This document shows positions 43,501 to 55,933 of a DNA stretch of 64,000 nt, piece after piece. Position numbers and translations under genes: made by a program. How positions within the stretch are numbered: the stretch's first letter is position 1; every line of letters begins with the position of its first letter. Source of the DNA: Heracleum sosnowskyi (Eukaryota > Streptophyta > Magnoliopsida > Apiales > Apiaceae); assembly GCA_030848705.1 (NCBI GenBank), contig CM061243.1, positions 120,242,674-120,306,673 on the forward strand. Direction: 5' to 3'. The notes below the pieces were generated by a model. The model made no database searches. It was not told the origin of the DNA and saw only the letters and a program-made list of their open reading frames with translations.

Positions 43501-45531
43501 TCATATATACTGTGCATGATTTAGTTTACTTCCTTCAAGTACAAGGCTTATCTATTATAAGTACATGTTCGAAGGACTTGAACTATTTCTGTCAGAAGTT
43601 GATAAACCCTTGTTCTCTTCATTTATAAACTTCACCTTGAATTCTTCTTAAACTTGAACTTGACTCTCTTGTCATTTACCAGATTGGTAAACCTTAATTA
43701 ATTCTTCCATAATGTGATGATTTGAACTATTGAGGCCATCTAGAGCCTGTTCTTTGAACCCTAATCTATATTGACTTGTTACCCTTTTCTGTTGATATCA
43801 TATTGTCTGTTTCATATCAGATTCAATCTTGTTAAGCATGTTATTGTTTATTCTTTGAACCCTACTCTATATTGACTTGTTACACTTTCTGTTGATATCA
43901 TACTGTCTGTTTCATATCAGACTTAACCTTGTTGAGCATGTCATTGTTTATTCTTCATTGTTATCCCAGTTGTTGCATCGATCTCGTCGATATTTATGAT
44001 GTTGTTACTTGCCATGTGTACTCCCCATTGTTGTGTCGATCTCGTCGATACTAGATTATATTGCTATCCCTTTATTGATTCTTCATAATTGAACTGTTTC
44101 CTGGAACGTGAGTTTTCCAGCAATTGTTGTATTAGGTTTGTCGATTCTTCCGACACCTGATTGTCGAAGTAAGGTTGTCAGTTGTTCTGACACCTGACGT
44201 ATATAATATAGGATTGGAATGTTTTTAAAAATGGACCAACTATTGGTCGGACCGTTTATGGTCGATGTAATTTAGGCCCAGATGTGCCTAGGATCCAGTA
44301 GAGGACTTTGCTATAAGCAAGTCCGGGGTTGATGCGTGGCTGGCCAGCAGCACAACCTTTGATTTGATAAATGTTAAAAATCCAATTCTAATATTAATTC
44401 TTATTTCTGGGATGAGTTACATCCATATGTTTTGTACTTGTGAGTTATGACCTGATATTCAGGTTTATTGGTTGCGTAAAATTGTTGGTTGTTGATTAAT
44501 AAATGGTGGTTTCAATCTTGCTGAAATCACTTACTCTTAATTCATTTGGATTCCAAATAGTCGAAATCCATTTCCTTGATTCCATTGGCAGTCGTGAGAT
44601 ATCTATCTTGATGAGTTTTATTCATACTGCATATCCAGTCGGTACCATGTTGAAGTCTCGAAGTGCGTTCTTTATTCCTTGACCGAGCGTGTTGGCTCAT
44701 TCTTACCCCTTGATTATTCTAACCTTCCAGAGTTGTTGGTTTCAGAAAATGTTGTGAATAGATCTGTTATCTAAAAAAAAAATTAGTATTTTTGTACAAG
44801 CTATGGTCTTGAAGACGTATGAGTTATATTTATTTCATATTTTCTACATGCTATTGTAGATATTGTTGATTCAGTCATCGTAACGACCAATATAAATCTT
44901 TTGTGTTTTTAAACTATTCGGTTGCGAGAAACTGAATGAGAAATTGTGGTAAATTACCAAACTTAATTTGAAAGTTTTAAAGATTACAAATGTTCAAAAA
45001 CAAAAGTTGTTATTTGAAAATCCAAAGTTTATTTTGGAAACCTTTCGTATTATATTTAATAATGCGCTTGCTGAGCAATTCATTCGCTCATACTTGTTTT
45101 ATTTATATATATTTTAGCCTGCCGGAAAGAAGGTGTATTGGCGAGAGTTGTCCGCGTAGCTGATCAGAGATGGGGAAAGATATTAGCGTAAAGACGTTCT
45201 GATCCAGAGCATTTGGAGCTAGTGAGAGGTTGTGTATATATATGTTTTCCATTGAATAATATATTGTATAAGATTAGTTGCCTGGTATACTTCTTATCGA
45301 AGTTATACTAGTGTATTAGAATTTTTGTAAAGAGAATGGTTGTAAGGAAGAAAGATTGTTGTAATGAAATTTGGATTCTTGTTTCTAGCACTATAACCTT
45401 TAAAGATTCTTGGTAGAGTTGGGGTCACAGATATTATTATTATTGTGTTGATTTTATATTGAACAGGTTGTTTGGATTAAGAGTGCATTGTGACGACCAA
45501 ATCATTTGACCCCGGATTTGGGGGCGTTACA
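40548..45531 (+). repeat. 5' LTR of element C, 4984 bp
   Basis: A clear TATA box (TTATAAAAAGGC, about 41061-41072) lies only about 510 bp from the LTR start, so most of the LTR (about 4.4 kb) would be R/U5, transcribed at the 5' end of the RNA. The LTR also holds an about 106-bp tandem duplication (about 43745-43950). A short GTGTTCTTGGCGACCCGTTT duplication at about 41802-41840 is absent from the 3' LTR and explains the length difference. Confidence 0.95.
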
Positions 45532-48364
45532 GTTGGTATCAGAGCAAGGGTTATAGTAAAACTAGAAACGAGAGTGTGTGGGAGTGTATATAGTTATATA
45601 AGGAACGTCAGAGCTCATTTAGAGTTCGTATTGGACTATTGGATATAGTACCGCTGAGTGAGTTGAGATGGAGGTATTTGATTGAGATAGTTGTGCTGAG
45701 ATGGATAGAACTTCTTGCGTTTGTAGACGTCTATGGCGGAATCTTCGAGGACTATTACGAGTCGACGACGACGTACGATATTGATAACCTTGTGACGTGG
45801 AAAAGAAGGGCTGAAATCGAATAACGTGGAAAAGAAGGGCTGAAATCGAATAACGTGGAGAAGAAGGGCTGAAATCGAGTAACGAGCTATCGAAGGAGTC
45901 GACGGAGGAGTCATATGTGAAGACCTTGGTAATACCTTCCCATCCTAAGGAAATATTTGACATTTCTTTAAGCGAAGCTGTGTTGGTGAATATATTCCAC
46001 CTTTTGACCTTGTACTTGATACTTTTGATCAATCATGATTGCAATTGCATCAGAGGTTGTTGTGACATCTATTTCAAATTTGTGAAGCCTGTTGAAAATA
46101 TGTTATTTAAATTCCAACTCCTTCATTCTTCCGGAGTGGATAACTCTATTTGTGATGTAACACTATTTGTTGATACTTCCTTTCTGGTTGTTCTTTTTTT
46201 TTGAAATGACACCTTTGGAATTTATTCAATTTCAATCCAAGGTGTGTATTTGAGATTTCTTATCGAGAGGTCTTGGTTGTTATTTTGACCGTAAATTTCT
46301 TTCATGTTTCACTACTCCAACTGAGACAAACAACCCTATTTATAGGGGACACAAGGACTATCTGTCTATGTGATAGAAGTCTGACGGGACGCCGTCACTT
46401 GTGTGTTGTGAAATACAAGAAGGCTAATTACCTTTAGTACTGTCTTAATAGAGACACACAACATTGAGTTCATGTGATCAAATTGGTCTCTCAGTAATTC
46501 CTTAGAATCTTTCACTTCAAAATATCATGAATTTTTGTTATACCAAATAATCTGGGAGGTATGCCATTAGGGTGAACTGAAATTTACCCTACCATAATGA
46601 ACGAAGAATTTGTGATTGAATTACCACGAGCGAAAGCGGATTACGATGCGATTAGAATACTAGTAACATATAACGGAGCCAGTTGTTCTCTTTCTATCGA
46701 TTAATGTTACGATATGGAAAGGTGAAGTTAGATAATTCAAGAGTTGATTGGAAATTTGGGGAAAAATGTGTAATTGTGCTGATGATATCCCATGTTATGG
46801 AAGATGAACCAAATAGATTTTTGTCTCAATGAGAAGAACTTTTAAGATTTGATGATAGGCTAATAATGGAGAATGAGTTGATCTTTGAGTATTTCAGGAT
46901 TGTATGATATGGTTGCAAGTCTTTTGCTCACGGTAGTTAAGGTAGATCTTGCCAGTCAATGTGGATGTATAGAATGAGAATCAAGATAATGTCGAGTTGA
47001 TCAAGCTGTTTTGGAAATGAGATGGAACCATGGAAAAGGTGTCTTGAGTGTTACTGTGAATGTATCTTTTAAATTAATTGGGAATCAGATGGAGATTAAT
47101 TAAGTTCTTAGGACTAAGTAGAACAATTTTTTTTTTTAAGATATGGATTAAGTCACCAAGCTGATAAGGAATATTCTCACAATTGTAGATAGGAAAAGAA
47201 GATGAAGAGGTGTTGATAAGGATTTAAAGATAATGGATGAGGTAATGAGTGATTGTTTTAAACTGAATATTTGTTTGGCACGGAAGGTATGCGATCGTTG
47301 AAAGCAGTTGTTAAATATATTGGAGGTAGATAAAGTTGACCCAAGAATATGGATGGCTGATAGTATGAGTAGAAAAAGAGAGATCAGAGATGTAAATATC
47401 TTCGGTACAAGGATTACAAAGGATAGAGCTTTAAGGTTATGATAATAAGAGATTAACTAAAAGAAATGACGGAAATAAGGATTCAACCAGAATTGATTAA
47501 AGAGAAAGGGCTACATAAAGGAAAGAGTTATGGAAAAAGAAAAGGATTCAATTATAGGAGGGAACGAGAAAGTATAAGGAATAAGAAAGAAGTGCAAGAA
47601 TACATATGAGGGGTTTCAAAAGGATACTAGTGTTGGTGAATATCTAAGTACTTGAGATGTTGGAAAATGAAGACAGAATAGCAGAGGTATAGAAGACGAT
47701 TACAACTAAAGAGATTCCTGAATGGAAGTGGAAACATATTAAGATAGACTTTGTAGTAGAGTTGCTAAGGCTTAGAGCTAATCAAGATGTTATTTGAGTT
47801 ATTATTGACCGATTAACGAGAGATATTTATTAGATGAATTGGTTCATCTCTAGCTATTGGAATGAGGTAATAGTACGGCATGGAATGACGTGTTCAAATG
47901 TATTTGACAGAGATCCGCGACTTAATTAAAGAATTCAGACAGACTATGGTTGTGTACTAAATTTTTAAGGTAATTGGAAGGACCATTTACCGTTGATTAG
48001 ATTTTCTTACGACAACAGTTATTATGACAATTTTGAATTGCTACCTTATGTCGGTTTACTGCGTGTTAGGAAAGTTGCGTATAAGTTTGCGTACCACTCC
48101 ATGAGTGGTGTATTCATAGTGTATTTCATAAAATACGAACCTATAGAGATTTAGTTAAATTGTTCTATGTTGAGTAACCAATTGAGATATTGAGTCAGTA
48201 TGAGAGAGTGATGAGTAATAGAGGAGTCAAATTAGTATGAGTATGAGGAGAAATCCTAAGGTTGAAGAGTCAACCTAGGAATTTGAAAATGAGATGTTGG
48301 AAAATATCCACCTGTGTTTGCGTAAGCTGATTCTGAGGACAGAATCCTGTTAAGGGGGAAAGGA
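45532..48364 (+). pseudogene. Internal region of element C: broken gag-pol remnants
   Basis: The primer site lies at 45533-45545. A 29-bp unit (ACGTGGAAAAGAAGGGCTGA core) occurs three times at about 45793-45883. Integrase remnants are readable at 47722-47820 (a WKWKHIKIDFV-like start, DRLTR) and 47970-48070 (GNWKDHLPLIRFSYDNSYYD), followed by a C-terminal stretch like those of plant Ty3 elements (about 48230-48320). I cannot find an intact gag, protease, reverse transcriptase or RNase H. A block near 46190-46480 looks foreign, with a reverse-oriented CCTATAAATAGGG. Confidence 0.8.
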
Positions 48365-51300
48365 TGTAAGATCCGGGAAAATTATGTGTTATTATGTGAT
48401 GCGAAATGAAATTTTAATTTCATATTAAGAGTTATTAAATGTTTTATTTGTTAAATGGGTTAAGTTATTCGTTAAATGATCGAATATGTGATATTGTGGT
48501 GCTATGTGAAATGTGTGGGGAATTTGAAACTATTTTGAAAAGGGTGTCATACTATTTTATTTTATTTTAATTATCGAAAAGAAAATTTGGATCGTTCCCA
48601 AATTATTCGGGAGATTGGTATATCGTTCGTACCAATATTTCATTCGTTAAAGTAGGAGGTATTCGAAAATATTCACAATAAAGGTATTTTGGTTCGTATA
48701 TTTTGAATTAAACGATACTTGTAGTTATCCGTACTTTATGGATGCTTATCGTCTCGTGAAACGTGTATTCTGCTTTATTAAAGATTTAAAGCGTTTATTT
48801 TGTTAAATTGTATTTAAAGCGATCCATCGGATCAGTATCGATCCAAAAATGTCGTTTAGGGTATTATTTTCCGTTTATTATAAAAAGGCAAATCGTACTT
48901 TGTTTTTCGTATAATCAAGCTTAATTACAGTTAAAAATCTAAAAACCCCTGAAACGTGTTCTTCGTGTTCTTGAGAATCAAACTCAATTTTGAAGGCGTT
49001 ATCGGAATCCGATTTCGATGTTCTTGTAACCGAATTGAATCTCTCATCATCCTCTACCTAAATCCACCATCAAAATTCATGTGGGTATGATTTTTAAACT
49101 TTTCAGATTTTTAATTATTTAATTATTTTCGAATTTTAGGTTTAAATTTGGGGGAATCTTTGTTTTTGATTGTTCGTGTAAATTGATGGATTGAGTGTGT
49201 TTGTTATGTGATTTAGAACATGTTGATGATTTTTAATTTAAATTTTGAGCTTAGAATCGAGCTAATCGGAATTTGAAGAACTTGCCGGAGTTCTTGGTTT
49301 TAGCCGGAGTTTTGTATTGATTGATTGGTTGTGATTAACGTTTCCACCATTAAATAGATCGTAGGGAGAGGAATGAATTCATGTAATCATTGTTGAGGTT
49401 GGTGTTCAGTTTCGGGTCACCGGAAAACGTTACCACCGTCGCCGGCGGGACTTTTTGACGCAACTCCGAGTTGTTCTTCGCATAATTAGTTGATTTCAGT
49501 TGGGTTGTGATGTTGTTGATTAAACCCCCGTGTTTCCCCTGTGATTTCGTGTAGTTTTGGTGTGGATTGTGGTCGCCGGAATGCGACCGGCCGCCGGAAC
49601 GGCGCCGGAAACCGTTTGTGTTCTTGGCGACCCGTTTTCAAACCCTAACCCGACCCGGTTTGATCCTAAAAAAACCCTAATCCATTTTCATAAAAGTGTT
49701 TCTGGAATTTTATTTTTAAAATAATTCAAAAATTGTTTTAAAAATTCTAAAAATCATATCTTTGATTTAAAAATATATTTTATTATTCCGAAAATTTTAT
49801 AAATTCATAAATATTTATTTAAATTCGAAAATTGATTAAATTTAATTATTTTAATTATTTTTGATTAATAATTAATTTATTTAATTAATTGATTAATTCT
49901 TTTAATCAGTTAATTCTTAATAATTAATTATTAATTAGATTTAATTAATTAAAAATTAAGTTTAATTATTTTCTAGCTTGGTTCATTTATTTAAAAATAG
50001 TTTGAGCATTTAAAGAGTGTCAATTAATTTTGTTAATTGATTTAATTGCATTTAAAATACTTATATTGGATTTAAAAATCCGATTTTTGATTTAAAAATT
50101 GTCTGTGGCTTATTTAAATCCAAATAAGCTTTGTGTGATGTTTTAAAAATAGTTATAAGTGCTATATGATTCGTATGAGTTGTGTAATGTGTTTTATAGT
50201 CAGTATATGCCCGTACTAGGGCTAGTGTCTGAGTTTTAAATATTATAAATTAGACCGGGCGTCCGATACGTAACCGGTTACTTGTTTAAATGTGTTATGT
50301 GAATGATGTGAATTATCTGTTGTTGAGTCATGCATGCGAATAAATTGTGTGGAGACTTGTTTGAGTAATTGGTTGTGTCTAATGTTATCACGAGGGGTAG
50401 TTGGAATAGTAATTTGTCGGTTATGTTAGAAAGTGAGATTTACGAGGCCGTTGACTTGGATGTTGACTTTTTATAGTATGGGGATTGTCGTCAAGCGAGT
50501 TACGTGGATTACTTATGTGGTTGATTGCGATTGGTCTATCAATTGAGATGTGGATGTTTATGCAACAAAGATATCGGTAGGATCGGTAAGTGCGTCGAAG
50601 TTAAGTTACAATCATTTATGAAATATGAGGATTATACGTTGAAGACTAAGTACCGTCTCATGTTTGACTATCGAGGCTGGCACGTGGATTCGAAATGGTA
50701 GAAGCAGACTAATGGTATTCGCAAGAGCGTTAAGGCAAAGAAGGACGGAAGTAGAGAATCGTGCGATAAGACAGAATAAGGAGGGATCGTATTGTTTCAG
50801 CGTTACGGAATAGCTAAGGACCAGAGGCAAGTGTTTATACCCTTGCTTATTAATTAAGGGATATTATCTTGAATTATTAGTATGCATGTTGAATGCTTAT
50901 TACTGAATTTTCAAATGTTGATTTCTTTGCATTGAATTGCAAGTATGTTATTTAATCTCGTAAATTGACGAGTACTCTTTTATACCTTTTGAGTTTAGAT
51001 TCATATTTTCATATTGATTGGAAAGATATACTTATTATACTGAAAAGTTTGAAGAGATAATTATGGGCCGTATACTAAGGCTTTCTTTTAAAAGACTTGA
51101 TTTAAAAATGCTAAGTTGGAATATTACCAACCCTAGATGAGCGGGAACTTGTGAACCCTATGAGGGAAAACTTATTCTGAAATTCTGAAGTGGTGTTGCT
51201 TGCCCTTCAAGTATTCCGTTTTTCACCTTGCACCTATGCAAACCTTGTTATCCTTTCTTGTTAATGCGATCATCTGATCCATTCCCTGATTCGAATTCAT

Positions 51301-53325
51301 ATATACTGTGCATGATTTAGTTTACTTCCTTCAAGTACAAGGCTTATCTATTATAAGTACATGTTCGAAGGACTTGAACTATTTCTGTCAGAAGTTGATA
51401 AACCCTTGTTCTCTTCATTTATAAACTTCACCTTGAATTCTTCTTAAACTTGAACTTGACTCTCTTGTCATTTACCAGATTGGTAAACCTTAATTAATTC
51501 TTCCATAATGTGATGATTTGAACTATTGAGGCCATCTAGAGCCTGTTCTTTGAACCCTACTCTATATTGACTTGTTACCCTTTTCTGTTGATATCATATT
51601 GTCTGTTTCATATCAGATTCAATCTTGTTAAGCATGTTATTGTTTATTCTTTGAACCCTACTCTATATTGACTTGTTACACTTTCTGTTGATATCATACT
51701 GTCTGTTTCATATCAGACTTAACCTTGTTGAGCATGTCATTGTTTATTCTTCATTGTTATCCCAGTTGTTGCATCGATCTCGTCGATATTTATGATGTTG
51801 TTACTTGCCATGTGTACTCCCCATTGTTGTGTCGATCTCGTCGATACTAGATTATATTGCTATCCCTTTATTGATTCTTCATAATTGAACTGTTTCCTGG
51901 AACGTGAGTTTTCCAGCAATTGTTGTATTAGGTTTGTCGATTCTTCCGACACCTGATTGTCGAAGTAAGGTTGTCAGTTGTTCTGACACCTGACGTATAT
52001 AATATAGGATTGGAATGTTTTTAAAAATGGACCAACTATTGGTCGGACCGTTTATGGTCGATGTAATTTAGGCCCAGATGTGCCTAGGATCCAGTAGAGG
52101 ACTTTGCTATAAGCAAGTCCGGGGTTGATGCGTGGCTGGCCAGCAGCACAACCTTTGATTTGATAAATGTTAAAAATCCAATTCTAATATTAATTCTTAT
52201 TTCTGGGATGAGTTACATCCATATGTTTTGTACTTGTGAGTTATGACCTGATATTCAGGTTTATTCGTTGCGTAAAATTGTTGGTTGTTGATTAATAAAT
52301 GGTGGTTTCAATCTTGCTGAAATCACTTACTCTTAATTCATTTGGATTCCAAATAGTCAAAATCCATTTCCTTGATTCCATTGGCAGTCGTGAGATATCT
52401 ATCTTGATGAGTTTTATTCATACTGCATATCCAGTCGGTACCATGTTGAAGTCTCGAAGTGCGTTCTTTATTCCTTGACCGAGCGTGTTGGCTCATTCTT
52501 ACCCCTTGATTATTCTAACCTTCCAGAGTTGTTGGTTTCAGAAAATGTTGTGAATAGATCTGTTATCTTAAAAAAAATAGTATTTTTGTACAAGCTATGG
52601 TCTTGAAGACGTATGAGTTATATTTATTTCATATTTTCTACATGCTATTGTAGATATTGTTGATTCGGTCATCGTAACGACCAATATAAATCTTTTGTGT
52701 TTTTAAACTATTCGGTTGCGAGAAACTGAATGAGAAATTGTGGTAAATTACCAAACTTAATTTGAAAGTTTTAAAGATTACAAATGTTCAAAAACAAAAG
52801 TTGTTATTTGAAAATCCAAAGTTTATTTTGGAAACCTTTCGTATTATATTTAATAATGCGCTTGCTGAGCAATTCATTCGCTCATACTTGTTTTATTTAT
52901 ATATATTTTAGCCTGCCGGAAAGAAGGTGTATTGGCGAGAGTTGTCCGCGTAGCTGATCAGAGATGGGGAAAGATATTAGCGTAAAGACGTTCTGATCCA
53001 GAGCATTTGGAGCTAGTGAGAGGTTGTGTATATAGATGTTTTCCATTGAATAATATATTGTATAAGATTAGTTGCCTGGTATACTTCTTATCGAAGTTAT
53101 ACTAGTGTATTAGAATTTTTGTAAAGAGAATGGTTGTAAGGAAGAAAGATTGTTGTAATGAAATTTGGATTCTTGTTTCTAGCACTATAACCTTTAAAGA
53201 TTCTTGGTAGAGTTGGGGTCACAGATATTATTATTATTGTGTTGATTTTATATTGAACAGGTTGTTTGGATTAAGAGTGCATTGTGACGACCAAATCATT
53301 TGACCCCGGATTTGGGGGCGTTACA
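48365..53325 (+). repeat. 3' LTR of element C, 4961 bp
   Basis: It begins TGTAAGATCCGGG right after the polypurine tract and ends GGGCGTTACA next to the TTGAT duplication. It is almost identical to 40548-45531, including the promoter block and the 106-bp tandem duplication. Confidence 0.95.
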
Positions 53326-54625
53326 TTGATTATGATGAAACCTATGCACCAGTGGCTAGACTTGAGGCCATCAGGATGTTCTTAGCATTTGCAGCTTACT
53401 CCAATTTTAAAGTCTATCAAATGGATGTTAAGAGTGCATTCCTGAATGGTGAGCTGGATGAAGAAGTGTATGTGGAACAGCCCCCTGGCTTTGAAAATCA
53501 GGAGCTGCTGGACTTTGTGTACTTTCTCTTCAAGGCTATCTATGGTCTCAAACAAGCCCCAAGAAAATGGTATGACACTCTCTCTGGTTTTCTTTTAGAA
53601 AATTGTTTTGTTAGAGGTATCATAGACAAAACTCTTTTTTCAAAGAAACACAAAAGTGATATGATATTAGTCCAAGTCCATGTGGATGACATCATATTTG
53701 GGTCTACTAATGATAATCTCTGTAAGAGATTTGCTAAGCTAATGCAGAGTAAGTTTGAAATGAGTATGATGGGTGAGCTGAAGTTCTTTCTTGGATTACA
53801 AGTAAGTCAAAGGTCAAATGGTATATTTATTTGTCAATCCAAGTATCTCAAAGAACTCCTCAAGATCACATGGAGGATTCAGCATCAGCAAGGACTCCAT
53901 CTTCAACAGCAGTCAAACTTGGAGCTTGTGATAACTCTATCAAGGTAGATGTTACAAGCTACAGAGGTATGATTGACTCCTTACTCTATCTTACTACAAG
54001 TAGACCAGATATTATGTATGTTACATGCTTGTGTGCAAGGTTCCAAGCGGACCCTAGAGATTTACATCTCGTTGCTGTTAAAAGAATCTTGAGATATCTT
54101 AAGGGTACACCTAATTTAGGTATTTGGTACCCTAAAGATTCTGGTTTTAACCTTGTTGGATATACAGATTCTGATTATGCAGGTAGTGTTGTGGATAGAA
54201 AGAGTACCTCTGGGAGTTGTCAATTTCTAGGAGGTAGATTGATTTCCTGGTATAACAAGAAACATCAAACAGTTTCCAATTCAACAGCAGAAGCTAAATA
54301 TATTGATGTTGGAAGCTGTTGTGCTCAGATCCTATGGATAAGGAATCAATTGAAGGACTATGGCTTTGTATTAGACAAAATCCCTATTTTATGTGATAAT
54401 ACAAGTGCCATAGCAATCTCCAACAACCCTGTTCAGCACTCGAGAACGAAGCACATTGATATCAGGTATCATTTTATCAGAGAGCATGTCATGAATGGTA
54501 CCGTGGAGTTACACTTTGTACCCACAAAAGATCAAACTGCAGATATATTCACTAAATCTGTTGACGAATCCACATTTACCAAGTTATTCGGTAAATTGGG
54601 TAGGTTAAACAGTCTTAGTGATTAA
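53326..54625 (+). pseudogene. pol: pol of element B, second part: reverse transcriptase and RNase H
   Basis: It continues exactly where element C broke it (DYDETYAPVARLEAIRMF). The RT palm motif reads VHVDDIIFGST at about 53678-53710, His replacing the usual Tyr before VDD. Near 53865 the frame shifts by one, and the rest of RT and RNase H continue (YRGMIDSLLYLTTSRPDI; TDSDYAGS; STAEAKYI, with Lys where Glu is usual; HIDIRYHFIREHV) to a stop at 54625. One frameshift and changed catalytic neighbourhoods point to an inactive enzyme. Confidence 0.92.
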
Positions 54626-55933
54626 CAATATCTCTATCATGTTTGTTCTTTTCTAAAATCAGTTTTCTCTTGTTGTTAAGAGTGATATTACTGCTCATTC
54701 TTGTTTGGAATTGCTTGCTTGTTAATTTAAATGTTTCGGAATATTTTATTTTCTTTAAAAATATTTTTCTCATATTTTTTAAGTGGAGAAATGTATTTTT
54801 ATTGAAAATATATTTATTCAGAATTATTTAGATGAGTTTCAGATTGTAAATATTGTTGTTTAAATTTTTCTGCAGGTTTATATTAGTTTAATGCACTTCT
54901 ATAATTTTCTGTATATTTTTCTAGGATTTATAGAATTTTCTGTGAATTTTTCTAGGCTTGTACATATTTTTTCTGCATTTTTATTCATTTTCTGTTAAGT
55001 TTATTAATTCTCAGCATTTTTCTTTTTTATTTAAAACTGTCTTTCTTTTTATTTTTCTGATTTTCGTTAGTATTACTAGTTTTGAACTAGTAGTACTATC
55101 GGTAGTACTATCCCTTGATAGTACTACTAGTTCATTTTGTAAGTACTGCCAGTTTTCTTTTTCTTTTCTTTTTCTTTTTGTTTTTCCTTTTCAATTCATA
55201 GTAATTCTAAGTCATTTTTTTACTGTTCATAGTACTACCGTAGTCTTTGATAGTACTACTAGGCATTTCCAGTTTTATCTTTTTTTATTTTTTTTGTACT
55301 ACCGAGTTTGTGTTAGTACTACTAGGTGTTTTGTTTTATTTATTTATTTTGCATTTCTTTTTAATTCATGTTAGTACTACCGTGTTTTTTTTATTATTAC
55401 CTTAGCACTACTGGTTTTACTTTTACCATAGTACAACTGGTTATATATATATAGTTTTTTTGTTTTTACATTTTACTGAGTACTACCACAGTTCAAGTTT
55501 TTACTTAACTGAATTTCTTTTTCTCTCTCTTTTGTTCATCAAGAAACGAACTGTTGCCCAATATATTTTCGATTTCTGGATTCGTTTCTTGTTAGTTTTA
55601 AAAACTAAGACCATCATTGTGTTCATCTATTCAAGCCCGTTAATTCAAGATCTTAAAATCAAAGTTTCATTCAGTTTTAAGTTTTTGAGTTTTTTGAATT
55701 TCAAAGGTTTCTTCATTCGTTTTTAGGGTTTTAATAGGTGTTTTTGGGTTCTAAAAATATCAGTGTGTGTGGTTTTTGTCAAGGATTAACATACTTAAAT
55801 TTGGTAATTTTTGGAGAACTTTGAAGATTTGGATTTTCAATTAATTTTTAATTAATTTTTAAATCCTTAAATTCGAATTATTCATAATTATTTGAGTTTT
55901 TGATTTTCTGTGTTAATTTTTGCTTAGTAAATT
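54626..55933 (+). other. Spacer between pol and the 3' ORF of element B, with AGTACTACC motif array
   Basis: A T-rich stretch of 1.3 kb without a conserved frame. Between about 55085 and 55490 roughly a dozen AGTACTAC-type words occur in both orientations (TAGTACTACCG, GTAGTACTATC and similar). The same words cluster in the U3 of the 5' LTR (34226-34350). The frames of 138 and 88 residues here are low-complexity Phe/Ser-rich readings. Confidence 0.7.

Larger units (their letters stand above)
40548..53325 (+). mobile_element. Gypsy-type LTR retrotransposon (element C) with 5-kb LTRs, very young, coding-defective
   Basis: TTGAT lies at 40543-40547 and 53326-53330. The LTRs are 40548-45531 (4984 bp) and 48365-53325 (4961 bp), both TGTAAGATCC...GGGCGTTACA. 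A primer binding site (TTGGTATCAGAGC) follows the 5' LTR and a polypurine tract (AAGGGGGAAAGGA) precedes the 3' LTR. By eye the LTRs differ by only about ten substitutions plus a few small indels. The 2.83-kb interior has no long frame; broken integrase pieces at 47720-48080 identify it as Gypsy (Ty3). It can only have moved with proteins supplied in trans. It sits in the reverse transcriptase of element B. Confidence 0.95.

Noticed and set aside
45619..46032. 137-residue minus-strand frame with repeated FHVIRFQPFFST segments
   Set aside because: It is the antisense reading of the 29-bp tandem repeat in element C.
42816..50830. Two identical 72-residue frames at 42816-43034 and 50612-50830 (minus strand)
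   Set aside because: Both lie at the same place in the two LTRs of element C; the identity reflects LTR identity, not a duplicated gene.
54958..55726. Phe/Ser-rich frames of 138 and 88 residues in the element B spacer, considered as a membrane protein
   Set aside because: They are translations of T-rich DNA with the AGTACTACC motif and show no domain pattern.
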